37,669 nucleotides of DNA from SZUA-430 sp964638635 (lineage in GTDB: Bacteria; Pseudomonadota; Alphaproteobacteria; Micropepsales; Micropepsaceae). Under the pieces are notes generated by a model. That model ran no database searches. It worked only from the letters and a program-made list of their open reading frames with translations, and had not been told where the DNA came from. Each line of letters opens with the position of its first letter. The stretch's first letter is position 1. The translations under genes were made by a program, and so were the position numbers. This document shows positions 17,642-25,329 of this stretch, piece after piece. Location: contig CAZXAQ010000035.1 of NCBI GenBank assembly GCA_964638635.1, positions 1 through 37,669 on the forward strand, read 5' to 3'.

Positions 17642-18325
17642 ATGGCGCAGACGGACTACTACGGGCGTTCGCCGCTTCCGGCTGAGGCGAGGCCGCGGAT
17701 GGGACTCGAGATGCTGCTGTGGATGGCGGTAATCTTCTCGCCGTTCGTGGCGTTCGCGGTGAACGGCAAAGTGGACGACTCCGATTGGACGCCGGCCTAT
17801 GTGACGGCGGGGGTCTCGCTGCTGGCGCTCGCGCTGTTGTCGGCGCGCCGGCGCGCGAACTATCGAAACCTTCCTGCCCACCTTCGCGACGAGCACGAGC
17901 GCGGCAAGAGCTTTGCGCCGCTCCCCAACGAACGGGTGCGCCTTCCGCGCGACTTCAAGCTCGCCGGCGGGCGGGTGATGTTGCACCTGACAAGCGACGG
18001 CGTCGCGTACGCGCCCGCGGCCTGGCTTGGCATCGACGAGCGGCGGACGGTGCAGGCCGTGCGGATGCTCTGGCGTGCCGCACGCGAGGCGCGGCTCAAC
18101 GTGCCCACGCAAGTCATCGCCTGGCGCGACATCAGGGAGTGGGAAGTTCACGAGGAGATGGAGAACGACGACTTCTACCGCCTAACCCTCGTCGACGGCG
18201 GCTACGTGCGCCTGCGCCGGCCGGCTGACGCGAAGGAAGAGTACGAGCTTCTGGACGCCGTCCGCAGCGTCGGCCGGGTCCCCGTTCGCATGTTCTGCGA
18301 CATTCCACGCCCGCCGCCCCGCTAG
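17642..18325 (+). CDS. Two-helix membrane protein with C-terminal PH-like part, unknown function
   Basis: The 227-residue protein has two membrane helices near residues 24-42 and 52-68 with a short loop, then a basic segment ARRRANYR and a soluble domain of alternating strands (VRLPRDFKLAGG, VMLHLTSDGVAYAP, VIAWRDIREWEVHEE, FYRLTLVDGGYVRLRRP) ending in a helix. This layout resembles bacterial PH-like domains attached to two-helix anchors. The domain should face the cytoplasm. ATG 17642 has GAGG at 17628-17631, inside a small hairpin. No operon partner; the next gene is convergent. Confidence is high for a real gene and low for the fold. Confidence 0.7.
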   Translation: MAQTDYYGRSPLPAEARPRMGLEMLLWMAVIFSPFVAFAVNGKVDDSDWTPAYVTAGVSLLALALLSARRRANYRNLPAHLRDEHERGKSFAPLPNERVRLPRDFKLAGGRVMLHLTSDGVAYAPAAWLGIDERRTVQAVRMLWRAAREARLNVPTQVIAWRDIREWEVHEEMENDDFYRLTLVDGGYVRLRRPADAKEEYELLDAVRSVGRVPVRMFCDIPRPPPR

Positions 18326-18407
18326 CCGACAACGCGCAGACAGCACACTGGCGCACCAAGTTCGTCTGGTGCACTCAGAAGTCAATGGCGCTCTGAAGGA
18401 CTCCGTA

Positions 18408-19011
18408 TCACCGCGTCGTCTGTGGGGTCAGACGCAGGAGGATTGCGAGAAACAGCGTCGCCAACGTGACGATAACGCTGCCTTCCGGACCGGCGTTGCC
18501 GCCCGTCAGGTAGTCGGGACCCGACAGAGTCAGATCAAACAGCCGGCCCTGTGCGACGCTTACGCTATTGGCCAGGCCGAGCACCGAACTCTGTGTGAAG
18601 TTCCAAGCGGCGTGAAAGCCCAGCGCGAACCAGAGCGAGCCAGTCCGCTTGAGGCTGTAGGCCAGCACCAAACCGAACAATCCCGCGTTGATAATCCCGA
18701 GCGGGGTCTCTCCCGCATTACCGAGGTGGGCCGCCGCGAAGGCTGCGCTGGAAAGTAGGGCCGCGGGCCAGAAACCCACGGCTTCCGAAAACTGGACCAT
18801 GCCATAGCCGCGCGAGAGAGATTCTTCGTGTGCAGACAAGCCCCGTCATCGACTTCAAGACATTGGAGACAAGCACGGCGCAGACAAATGCGAGGACGAA
18901 GTAGGCCACCGCGCAGATCGCGGAGACCGCACGAGCCTTCCAACCCGGACGCGGCTGCAACCACCCCGCGATCACTGAGTGACCCTGCGCGCTTTCGTTC
19001 ACGTCAGCCAT
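18408..19011 (-). pseudogene. CPBP family intramembrane protease, frameshifted
   Basis: Two frames on the minus strand together make one gene. The first part starts at ATG 19011 behind GGAGGGG (19020-19026 region), reads MADVNES, then one membrane helix (VSAICAVAYFVLAFVCAVL), and runs out of homology near SMTGL. The second part, in a frame shifted by one base, continues HEESLSRGYGMVQF, FWPAALLSSAAFAAAHLGNA and WFALGFHAAWNFT to the stop at 18408. EExxxR, the following helix with His and the later His-containing helix are the CPBP (Abi) protease motifs. Removing one G from the GGGG run near 18845 would join the frames. The N-terminus before EExxxR is also short for the family, so an internal deletion is likely too. 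Confidence 0.7.
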
Positions 19012-19129
19012 CTGTTCTTCCCCTCCGGATGACACGCGTCAGTTTATCCCCAATGGCGCGCGCCGCAAAGGCTGCGGCTTCAGAGCGCCCACCGACATTT
19101 GTGGTGGCAATTTCGGTGACAGTGCCGAG

Positions 19130-19357
19130 CTATTTTCGCAGATGTTTGCTTCGCGGTTTGGCCACCCAGCGCTTGCCATCCTTGGCGAATTTCCAGACTC
19201 CGCTACGCTTGTGGTCGGGCGGAACCGCTTCGTCGCCCTTGCGCGTGCCGATTTTCGCCGAATGCCGAACGGCGCGCGCGTAAAGCTGCTTGTCCTTTTT
19301 TTCGCTGACCGAACTCGAAAATCCGATCTTCGGCGTGCGTTTGCGGGAGCGGCTCAT
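19130..19357 (-). CDS. Small basic conserved hypothetical protein
   Basis: The 75-residue protein begins MSRSRKRTPKIGFSS, continues with SEKKDKQ and ends VWKFAKDGKRWVA...KHLRK. I recall similar short proteins in many proteobacteria, with an MSRSRxKTPI start and a xxSMAKDGKR end, always of unknown function. It has no signal peptide or membrane helix and is strongly basic. I chose ATG 19357; the frame is open to a TTG at 19384, which would add nine residues without family resemblance. It lies in the decayed region, 118 bases upstream of the broken protease gene on the same strand. Confidence 0.65.
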   Translation of the reverse strand: MSRSRKRTPKIGFSSSVSEKKDKQLYARAVRHSAKIGTRKGDEAVPPDHKRSGVWKFAKDGKRWVAKPRSKHLRK

Positions 19358-19708
19358 GTCTTGGCTCGCCGACGGGTGAGACAACGATTTATCGCAACGG
19401 TTGCCTTACCAAAGTAGGGCCTTGAAGTGCTCGCGGCGAGGTTCATGGTCATGATCCTTCGGCGAATGCGGATCGTGCATTGGCGAGTGTCGTGATCGCT
19501 GCGCAAAGTGTAGCAGACGCTCTGTCGCACACGGAATCTATCGACTTTTGCGCTTATCTGTTCTACCAATGTTCCCTTCCCGATTGAGCCCACCCGGACA
19601 CCTCGATCGCGGCTGCGACTTGAACCTGTTCATCTGAAAGATCGCCCCGGCCGACATGGCTGGTGAGGCTTGCGGGAGAGGTGCGTCCGGGCGGCACGCG
19701 GCGCCCGG

Positions 19709-19741
19709 CCTAACGCACACCTAACGCTGACCTAACGCATT
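19709..19741. repeat. Three tandem 11-base units, CCTAACGC type
   Basis: Units begin at 19709, 19720 and 19731, each CCTAACGC plus three variable bases. Related TCTAACGCA and TCTAACGGA follow at 19773 and 19782, nine bases apart. Confidence 0.75.
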
Positions 19742-19784
19742 TATAACACCAAAAGCCGCAGTAATCCGCCAATCTAACGCATCT

Positions 19785-19917
19785 AACGGATTCGATTTTG
19801 CATCCGCCTGCCGGACAGCCTGTCGCAGACGGAGACCAGACGCATACCAGACGGATTCCAGACGGATAAACCCGCGGAAATCCGCCGTGCACACGGATCA
19901 AACGGATTCGATTTTGC
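19785..19917. repeat. 17-base direct repeat pair
   Basis: AACGGATTCGATTTTGC occurs at 19785-19801 and again, identical, at 19901-19917. The pair brackets the ACCAGACGGAT array. Spacing is 116 bases start to start. Confidence 0.85.
19835..19867. repeat. Three tandem 11-base units, ACCAGACGGAT type
   Basis: Units are ACCAGACGCAT (19835), ACCAGACGGAT (19846) and TCCAGACGGAT (19857). The length matches the CCTAACGC units upstream and the sequence is related, so both sets may come from one ancestral array. Confidence 0.8.
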
Positions 19918-19982
19918 TTACCGCCGGCCCGGCATCCCCGCTGCTACGCTAACTCCAGCGATTCCAACGGCTTGAGGGATAA

Positions 19983-20324
19983 ATGCCCGCGCAACTGACG
20001 CCGATCGTGCTCCTGTTCGTCTCGAACGTCTTCATGACGATCGCCTGGTACGGCCACCTGAAATACAAGGACCAGGCGCTCTGGCTCGTCATCCTGGCGA
20101 GTTGGGGCATCGCGTTTATCGAGTACTGCTTCGCGGTGCCGGCGAACCGCTGGGGCCACGGCACCTACACCGCCGCCGAACTGAAAACGATGCAGGAGGT
20201 CATCACCCTCATCGTTTTCGCAGCGTTCTCGGTGCTCTATTTGGGCGAGGCGTTGCGCTGGAACCACGCCGTCGGCTTCGCGCTAATCGCAGGCGGCGCG
20301 TTCTTTGTCTTCAACAAGTGGTAG
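19983..20324 (+). CDS. DUF486 family small membrane protein (DMT superfamily)
   Basis: The 113-residue protein has four membrane helices: one at the N-terminus (LTPIVLLFVSNVFMTIAWYG), a second near WLVILASWGIAFIEYCFAVPANRWGH, a third at VITLIVFAAFSVLYLGEAL and a fourth at HAVGFALIAGGAFFVFNKW. The AFIEYCFAVPANRxG segment and length match DUF486, a small relative of the drug/metabolite transporters that may work as a dimer. The transported compound is unknown. GAGGGA ends five bases before ATG 19983. The promoter probably lies in the repeat-rich region upstream. Confidence 0.88.
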   Translation: MPAQLTPIVLLFVSNVFMTIAWYGHLKYKDQALWLVILASWGIAFIEYCFAVPANRWGHGTYTAAELKTMQEVITLIVFAAFSVLYLGEALRWNHAVGFALIAGGAFFVFNKW

Positions 20325-20408
20325 TTGCAAGCCCGAAGCGCCGCGCCGGTGCAGACTCGCGCCCGATGCCGGTGATTCGACCGGCCGAAAGAGTAGGGGA
20401 GGGGTCCC

Positions 20409-21905
20409 ATGAAAGCGCTCCGCACAAGCGTCGCTGTCGTCTCGTTGTTGGCACTCGCCGCCTGCGCCTCGCTGAGCGCGCAAACGAACCGCCCGCTTGA
20501 GACCGCCGTCAACGGCCCCGCCTACCGCATCGACGCAATCCCCGACAACACCTCGGCCGAGCTCTTCATCGTGCTGGCGTTTTCGGGCGGCGGAAAGCGC
20601 TCCTCCGCGTTCGGCTACGGCGTGCTCACGGGCTTGCGCGAGATCACCGTCGACTACGGCCAAGGCCCGCGCAAACTGACGGCGGAAATCGACGTCGTCA
20701 CCGGCGTCTCCGGCGGCAGCTTCACGGCCTCCGCCTTCGCGCTGAAACGCGAGGCCCTGTTCGACACCTATGTCGACGAGTTCCTGAAATACGATCTGAA
20801 CGGCGAGATCTTCGGCATCTACCTGAAGCCCTGGCGCTGGGATTGGCTGTTCAACCCGAACTGGGGCACGAACGACGAAATGGCGCGCGTCTACGACGAG
20901 CTGCTGTTCAAGGGCACGGACTACGGCGAACTCGCACGGCTCGGCCGCCCGTTCTTAGGGGTCCAAGCAACCGACTTCGCGAACGAAGCCCCCTTCATTT
21001 TCAGCCAAGACACGTTCGACTGGATCTGCTCCGACATCACGACTTATCCCATCGCCCGCGCGGTCGCCGCCTCGAACGGTTTTCCGGTCCTGTTCTCGCC
21101 GATCAGCCTCAGGAACTACGCTTACGACGACACGCAGTCCTGCACCCGGCCGAAGTGGCTCGACGCTTACGCGAATATCGACGACGAACTCTCGCGCCGC
21201 CGTCACCTGGCCGACCTCGCAACATCCTATCTCGACAAACGCAAAAGCGCCTACGTCCACCTGCTCGATGGTGGCGTCTCCGACAATCTCGCGCTCCGCG
21301 GCTTCATCCAGCTCTTGGCGCCCGTCAGCGAAGGCAGCGTCGAAGACGAGCGCATGAAGCGCATCCGCGACGTGCTGATCGTCAGCGTCGACGGCCAGGC
21401 CGAGCCCGACCGCGAACTGACCGATGTGCCCTATCTCGACAGCATGTTCCGCGTTCTGGGCGCGGTGACCTCGACCGCGATCGACCGCTACGGCTTCGAA
21501 ACGCTGATCCACGCGCGCGAAATGACCGGCCGCCTCGCCAACGCCTTCGCCCGCCGCAGCTGCCCGCTCGACGCGGAGGGCAAACCCACCGCGTGCCGCA
21601 AAGTCGAGCCGCACTTCGCCCACGTTTCGCTCGCGGACCTGGCCGATGACGAGAAGCGCAAAGAACTGGCGGCCATTCCGACGGGCCTTACGATCGCCGA
21701 CGCGAACGTCGACGCCCTGATCGCCGCCGGCCACGACGCCGTCCTCTGCGACAAGGACATGCGCCGCTTCTTCGCCAGCCTGCCGAACGCCGTGGTGCCG
21801 CCGATGCCCGCGCGCTGCCGCCCCTACCGGCCCGGCTCGGACGAGGTCAACGCGGAGGCCGCCAAACGGAGCGCCGAACGCGCTTCCCGCACGCCCACAC
21901 CCTGA
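20409..21905 (+). CDS. Patatin-like phospholipase lipoprotein
   Basis: Patatin-like proteins are Ser-Asp dyad lipid acyl hydrolases. The 498-residue protein begins with a lipoprotein signal (LALAACAS, lipidated Cys19), so it should be anchored in the cell envelope. The oxyanion motif is FSGGGKRSSAFGYGVL (58-73), the nucleophile elbow is GVSGGS (Ser101), and the catalytic Asp is in DGGVSDN (Asp287). Both dyad residues are present, so activity is expected. The C-terminal third carries four Cys and a Cys-Arg-Pro ending, unusual for short patatins. GGGGAGGGG precedes ATG 20409. Its 3' end overlaps the convergent TetR gene by 82 bases. Confidence 0.88.
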   Translation: MKALRTSVAVVSLLALAACASLSAQTNRPLETAVNGPAYRIDAIPDNTSAELFIVLAFSGGGKRSSAFGYGVLTGLREITVDYGQGPRKLTAEIDVVTGVSGGSFTASAFALKREALFDTYVDEFLKYDLNGEIFGIYLKPWRWDWLFNPNWGTNDEMARVYDELLFKGTDYGELARLGRPFLGVQATDFANEAPFIFSQDTFDWICSDITTYPIARAVAASNGFPVLFSPISLRNYAYDDTQSCTRPKWLDAYANIDDELSRRRHLADLATSYLDKRKSAYVHLLDGGVSDNLALRGFIQLLAPVSEGSVEDERMKRIRDVLIVSVDGQAEPDRELTDVPYLDSMFRVLGAVTSTAIDRYGFETLIHAREMTGRLANAFARRSCPLDAEGKPTACRKVEPHFAHVSLADLADDEKRKELAAIPTGLTIADANVDALIAAGHDAVLCDKDMRRFFASLPNAVVPPMPARCRPYRPGSDEVNAEAAKRSAERASRTPTP

Positions 21906-22414
21906 TCGTGCCGGAGCCGCTTCCAAGCGTCGAAACTGAGCGCGAGATCGAGCGCCGCAAACCGCGCTTTATCCTCCGCGATTTTCGCGGGTAGGACGCG
22001 CCGCAACGCCTCGCTCTGCGCGCGCACCAAGGCCGCATGCTCGGCGGTCAAAAACGGCGAGCGATAGCGATGCGCGTCGCCCGCGATCTTGAACGGCAAC
22101 AGCCGCTCGAACATCTGCGCCCGCCGGTCGACGAGTTCCTCCAGCCGCCCGCGCCAGTCCGACGCCGCAAACGGCCGCTCGGCGATCGGCTTGATCTCGG
22201 CCGTCATCCGCGCCGAGATCGACGCGTAAAGGCTTTCCATGTCGGCGAAGTGACGGAACACGGTGCGCAAGCCCACGCGCGCCTCCGCCGCCACTTCCTC
22301 GGCGCTGGGCATCGGGTTGCCGGCCTCAACCAGCGTCAGCAGTGCCGCCACGATCTTGCGCTTGGTGTCGGCGCCGCGAACGCGCCGCCCGTCGGTCTCG
22401 CTACGCTGCAGCAT
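21824..22414 (-). CDS. TetR/AcrR family transcriptional regulator
   Basis: The 196-residue protein has an N-terminal DNA-binding domain, with the helix-turn-helix around residues 36-57 (PSAEEVAAEARVGLRTVFRHF), followed by MESLYASISARM and a helical ligand domain. TetR proteins usually repress a nearby promoter until a small ligand binds. It is the last gene of the minus-strand operon with the dehalogenase, and its ATG 22414 overlaps the stop of the membrane-protein gene. I infer that it binds the palindrome at 24163-24187 and controls both its own operon and the hydrolase gene. The frame is open to 22447 upstream, but ATG 22414 fits better. Confidence 0.88.
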   Translation of the reverse strand: MLQRSETDGRRVRGADTKRKIVAALLTLVEAGNPMPSAEEVAAEARVGLRTVFRHFADMESLYASISARMTAEIKPIAERPFAASDWRGRLEELVDRRAQMFERLLPFKIAGDAHRYRSPFLTAEHAALVRAQSEALRRVLPAKIAEDKARFAALDLALSFDAWKRLRHDQGVGVREARSALRLAASALTSSEPGR

Positions 22415-22808
22415 CTTGTTTCCGCGAATACTCGAGCGCCGCCACAAGCCCGATCACGACCAGCGCGCCGAGCGCACCCCACTGACCGGGCACCGCATGG
22501 GGCAGGGGCCGCCACACGAAGAGCAGGAACACGGCCAACGCTGCTTGCGCCGTATGGATCAACAACAACGGCCGCACGAACGGCCGGAAGAAGAGGACCG
22601 CCGCAAGGTCGACGGCCGCCATCGTCAACTGCTCGACGCCGACCGCGCCGATGAACGTCAACACGATCGCACCCGACGTGCCCATGTCGAGGCCCGCGAT
22701 CATGTCGAGTCCGCCATCCGGCGCGAACAAGTGAATGCCGCCGCGAAAGATATTGATGACACCCAAGAGCGCGATGACAGCGACGGAAAGAGTGGAGGGA
22801 TTTCGCAT
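22401..22808 (-). CDS. Small four-helix membrane protein, unknown function
   Basis: The 135-residue protein has about four membrane helices (near 7-25, 43-70, 78-100 and 112-127) separated by short loops. I do not recognise the family. It starts five bases after the DUF1330 gene and overlaps the TetR gene by 14 bases, so it belongs to the dehalogenase operon. A role in moving the substrate or in envelope adaptation is possible but not shown. Confidence 0.72.
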   Translation of the reverse strand: MRNPSTLSVAVIALLGVINIFRGGIHLFAPDGGLDMIAGLDMGTSGAIVLTFIGAVGVEQLTMAAVDLAAVLFFRPFVRPLLLIHTAQAALAVFLLFVWRPLPHAVPGQWGALGALVVIGLVAALEYSRKQDAAA

Positions 22809-22812
22809 GAAC

Positions 22813-23229
22813 TTACGGTGTTCCAGCCTGCACAGACTGAATCAGCAGCTGCCCTGCCAACCCCGCCTCGCGATGTACGCCGATCTTGGCCACTTCCGGC
22901 GACATCGCGATCTTCACGAACGCCTCCGACGACGGATACTCGACCAGCGCCACCGCATCCCACATCTCCTCGACATTGCCGATGACAAGTGACTTGATCT
23001 GTCCGAAGAAAATCACCCGCCCGCCATGGTCCGTCACGAACTTCAGCATCGGCGCGCCGTAGCGATTGTAAGCCTCGGCGCCGCTGGCATCGTCCGTGCG
23101 CCCGTCTTTGTACGCCGACTTGTCCTTGAACTTCAGCAGATTGACCATGACGATCGGCCCGTTCGAACCTTTCTGGATCGCCTCGCCGAGCTGCTCCCCC
23201 CGGGGATAAACCGCGTTCTCGACGTTCAT
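22813..23229 (-). CDS. DUF1330 domain protein
   Basis: The 138-residue protein has a ferredoxin-like dimeric alpha-beta-barrel domain: PIVMVNLLKFKDK, a YNRYGAPMLKFVTDHGG helix-strand and WDAVALVEYPSSEAFVKIAMSPE. This is the DUF1330/EthD-like pattern, in which strands carry VxLVEYPS and a helix places a Met-Ser-Pro stretch. Functions in this fold range from monooxygenase to isomerase; the specific role is unknown. ATG 23229 overlaps the dehalogenase stop (ATGA), with GGAGAC upstream inside that gene, showing translational coupling. The open frame runs upstream to 23445 only as a shadow of the dehalogenase. Confidence 0.82.
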   Translation of the reverse strand: MNVENAVYPRGEQLGEAIQKGSNGPIVMVNLLKFKDKSAYKDGRTDDASGAEAYNRYGAPMLKFVTDHGGRVIFFGQIKSLVIGNVEEMWDAVALVEYPSSEAFVKIAMSPEVAKIGVHREAGLAGQLLIQSVQAGTP

Positions 23230-24134
23230 GACCGTGTCTCCATGATGAAGCGATGAATATGCGCGACCAACTCGTCCGGCGCGTCTTCCTGCAGGAAGTG
23301 CCCCGCGTCTTTGATGATCGTATGCGGCTGGCCCTTCGTGCCCGGCACGCGCTCCAAGAACACGCGCTCGCCGCCCTTCGTGACGGGATCGGAATCGCTG
23401 AAGAGTGCGAGCACCGGCTTCGAAAACCGCGAAAGCACCTCCCACGCCGCCTTGTTCTCGGCGACGGACGCATGCTCCGGCGTCACCGGCACGAGCGCCG
23501 GGAAACGCCGCGCACCGGCCTTGTAAGTCTCATCCGGAAACGGCGCGACATAGGCGGCCTTCACGGTGTCAGAAAGACCCTTCTTCGTGCCCATCCCAAC
23601 GATCTCGCCGATCGGCAACTCCGGCACCGACTGACTGAACGTGAGCCACTGCTTGAAGCCCTCGCTCATCCCGGTGCCGACCGGAAGGCCCGTATTCGCC
23701 ACCACGAACCGCGCAAACCGATCCGGAAAAGCAGCCACCAAACGAAGCCCAATCAACCCGCCCCAATCCTGTCCGAAAAACGTCGCGTTTTTGAGGTCCA
23801 ACCGCCTGAGCCAGTCGCTCATCCAAGCCACATGCCGTTCGAACGTGTAATCGCTCTGCTCCGTCGGCTTGTCCGACTTACCGAAGCCGATCAGATCGGG
23901 CGCCACCACGCGATGTCCTTTGGCGACGAGCCCCGTGATCATCTTGCGGTAGAGAAACGACCACGAAGGCTCGCCGTGCATCAAGAGCACCGGCGCGGCG
24001 TCCCGCGGCCCCTCGTCGACGTAGTGGAGCCGCAACTCCGTGCCATCCGCGTCGCGGATCGTCATATAGTGCGGGGCAAAAGGATAATCGGGCAGGCCGG
24101 CAAAGCGGCTGTCCGGTGTGCGCAAAGTCTTCAT
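23226..24134 (-). CDS. Haloalkane dehalogenase (alpha/beta hydrolase)
   Basis: Haloalkane dehalogenases replace halide by hydroxyl on haloalkanes in the cytoplasm. The 302-residue protein matches subfamily I: HGEPSWSFLYRKM (53-65), nucleophile Asp123 in GQDWGGLIG followed by halide-binding Trp124, LFSDSDPVT with the acid near Asp249, and DAGHFLQED with His279. All catalytic positions and the paired Trp are present, so dehalogenation is plausible, although related epoxide or ester hydrolases share the fold. GGAGAC before ATG 24134 decides the start. It is the first gene of a four-gene operon ending in a TetR regulator, with a palindromic operator 29 bases upstream. Confidence 0.85.
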   Translation of the reverse strand: MKTLRTPDSRFAGLPDYPFAPHYMTIRDADGTELRLHYVDEGPRDAAPVLLMHGEPSWSFLYRKMITGLVAKGHRVVAPDLIGFGKSDKPTEQSDYTFERHVAWMSDWLRRLDLKNATFFGQDWGGLIGLRLVAAFPDRFARFVVANTGLPVGTGMSEGFKQWLTFSQSVPELPIGEIVGMGTKKGLSDTVKAAYVAPFPDETYKAGARRFPALVPVTPEHASVAENKAAWEVLSRFSKPVLALFSDSDPVTKGGERVFLERVPGTKGQPHTIIKDAGHFLQEDAPDELVAHIHRFIMETRS

Positions 24135-24157
24135 CGGCGGGTCTCCGAGGGGGGGGC

Positions 24158-24186
24158 TTGAAATAGTGACACTAGAAGTGTCACTA
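24158..24186 (+). promoter_or_regulatory. Possible promoter of the MBL-fold hydrolase gene
   Basis: TTGAAA (24158-24163) and TCACTA (24181-24186) are 17 bases apart. The -10 match is weak. If real, the operator palindrome would cover the spacer and -10 box. Confidence 0.3.
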
Positions 24187-24187
24187 T
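24163..24187. promoter_or_regulatory. Probable TetR operator, perfect 11-3-11 palindrome
   Basis: ATAGTGACACT (24163-24173) and AGTGTCACTAT (24177-24187) are exact reverse complements separated by AGA. The site lies in the 80-base gap between divergent genes starting at 24134 (minus) and 24215 (plus), where a repressor dimer could block both promoters. Length and symmetry fit TetR-family operators, and a TetR gene lies in the minus-strand operon. Binding is inferred. Confidence 0.78.
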
Positions 24188-24214
24188 CTCCAGCAAAGGT
24201 CAAGAGGTGATGGC

Positions 24215-25285
24215 ATGCGACGTTTCTTCTTAGCGCTTCTCGTCCTCGCGGCACTCGCGGGCGGCGTTTCCTACGTCTTCCGCGGCGAGATCGCGCTCGC
24301 GCTGATGCAGCGCACGCTCGAACGCAATATGGGCGTCGATGCTGTCGCCGCGCTGCCGGACGGCCTGCATGCCGGCCTGTGCGGGGCAGGGGCCCCGTTG
24401 CCCTCGGCCGATCGCGGCGGTCCCTGCGTCGTGGTGATCGCGGGCAAGCGCATGTTCGTCGTCGACGCCGGCACCGGCGGCGTGCGCACGCTGGCCCGCA
24501 TGGGGCTGCAGCCGGGCAGCGTCGAGCGCGTGCTGCTCACGCACTTCCACTCCGACCACATCGACGGGCTCGGCGAGATGATGCTGCAGCGCTGGGTCGG
24601 TGCCGCGAACAGCGCGCCGCTTCCCGTGCACGGCCCCCCGGGTGTTCAAGGCGTGGTGGAGGGCTTCAACATGGCCTACGCGGCAGACAAAACGTACCGC
24701 GTCGCCCATCACGGCGAAGCGATCGCCCCGCCGGCAGGCTTCGGCGGCGTCGCCGTGCCGTTCGAACTCGACACCGCCGGCAATGCGATCGTCCTCGACG
24801 AAGGTGGCCTGACCATCGAAGCATTCAAAGTCGAACACAACCCGGTCGAACCCGCCGTCGGCTATCGCATCACCTACAAGGGCCGCATCGCCGTCATCAG
24901 CGGCGACACGAAGAAGTCCGCCGCCGTCGAACAACGTGCGGCGGGCGTGGACCTGCTCGTGCACGAAGCGCTGTCGCCAAAACTCGTCGGCATAATCGGC
25001 GATGCGGCGGAGAAGAACGGCCGTAAGAACATCGCCAAAATCATGCGCGATATCCTCGACTACCACACGACGCCGGAAGAAGCGGCCGAAATCGCCGCGC
25101 GCGCGAAAGTGAAGGCGCTGCTGCTCTACCACATCGTCCCGCCGCTGCCGCTCTCGGCACTTGAGGTGCCGTTCCTAGGCCGCGCGCGGGAGATCTACCC
25201 GGGCCCGCTTCACGTCGGCCGCGACGGCGACTTCGTCACCATGCCGGCAGGCACGACCGAGGTTCTGTTCTCGAACCGTCTCTAA
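24215..25285 (+). CDS. MBL-fold metallo-hydrolase with N-terminal membrane anchor
   Basis: The 356-residue protein starts with a hydrophobic helix (4-22) that is a signal anchor or signal peptide, then a metallo-beta-lactamase domain. Its zinc motif is THFHSDHIDGLG (His110, His112, Asp114, His115); later ligands are in VEHNPVEPAVGYRI, SGDTK and LLLYHIVPP. The order resembles RNase Z/arylsulfatase-like members, which also hydrolyse phosphodiesters, sulfates or lactones outside the cytoplasm. AAGAGG at 24202-24207 sets ATG 24215. It diverges from the dehalogenase operon over the shared operator, so co-regulation is likely. Substrate unknown. Confidence 0.82.
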   Translation: MRRFFLALLVLAALAGGVSYVFRGEIALALMQRTLERNMGVDAVAALPDGLHAGLCGAGAPLPSADRGGPCVVVIAGKRMFVVDAGTGGVRTLARMGLQPGSVERVLLTHFHSDHIDGLGEMMLQRWVGAANSAPLPVHGPPGVQGVVEGFNMAYAADKTYRVAHHGEAIAPPAGFGGVAVPFELDTAGNAIVLDEGGLTIEAFKVEHNPVEPAVGYRITYKGRIAVISGDTKKSAAVEQRAAGVDLLVHEALSPKLVGIIGDAAEKNGRKNIAKIMRDILDYHTTPEEAAEIAARAKVKALLLYHIVPPLPLSALEVPFLGRAREIYPGPLHVGRDGDFVTMPAGTTEVLFSNRL

Positions 25286-25322
25286 GAAAAAAGGGCGCCG
25301 CGGGAGGGAGACCGCGGCGCCC
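25284..25322 (-). terminator. Rho-independent terminator of the gene at 25330-25737
   Basis: GGGCGCCGCGG (25293-25303) and CCGCGGCGCCC (25312-25322) form an 11-base perfect stem with an eight-base loop. On the minus strand the hairpin is followed by a run of T (the AAGAAAAAA at 25284-25292). It may also slow plus-strand transcription coming from the MBL gene. Confidence 0.82.
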
Positions 25323-25329
25323 ATCCCGG

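Larger units (their letters stand above)
19358..19982. other. 625-base non-coding region with short phased repeats
   Basis: No convincing gene is seen on either strand. The minus-strand frames at 19354-19593, 19538-19720 and 19710-19901 have no recognisable content. The first 350 bases look like ordinary or decayed sequence. The part from 19709 to 19917 is visibly less GC-rich and holds 11-base tandem repeats and a 17-base direct repeat, listed separately. The end carries the GAGGGA ribosome site of the gene at 19983. Confidence 0.6.

Noticed and set aside
18353..18372. Hairpin GCACCA/TGGTGC as terminator between convergent genes
   Set aside because: Only six base pairs and no T-run on either side.
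19538..19720. Minus-strand ORFs in the 19.4-19.9 kb gap
   Set aside because: Short, no ribosome site or known motif, and one runs through the repeat array.
19709..19917. Possible CRISPR array
   Set aside because: Repeats are 11 bases, directly tandem with no unique spacers, and no cas gene is present.
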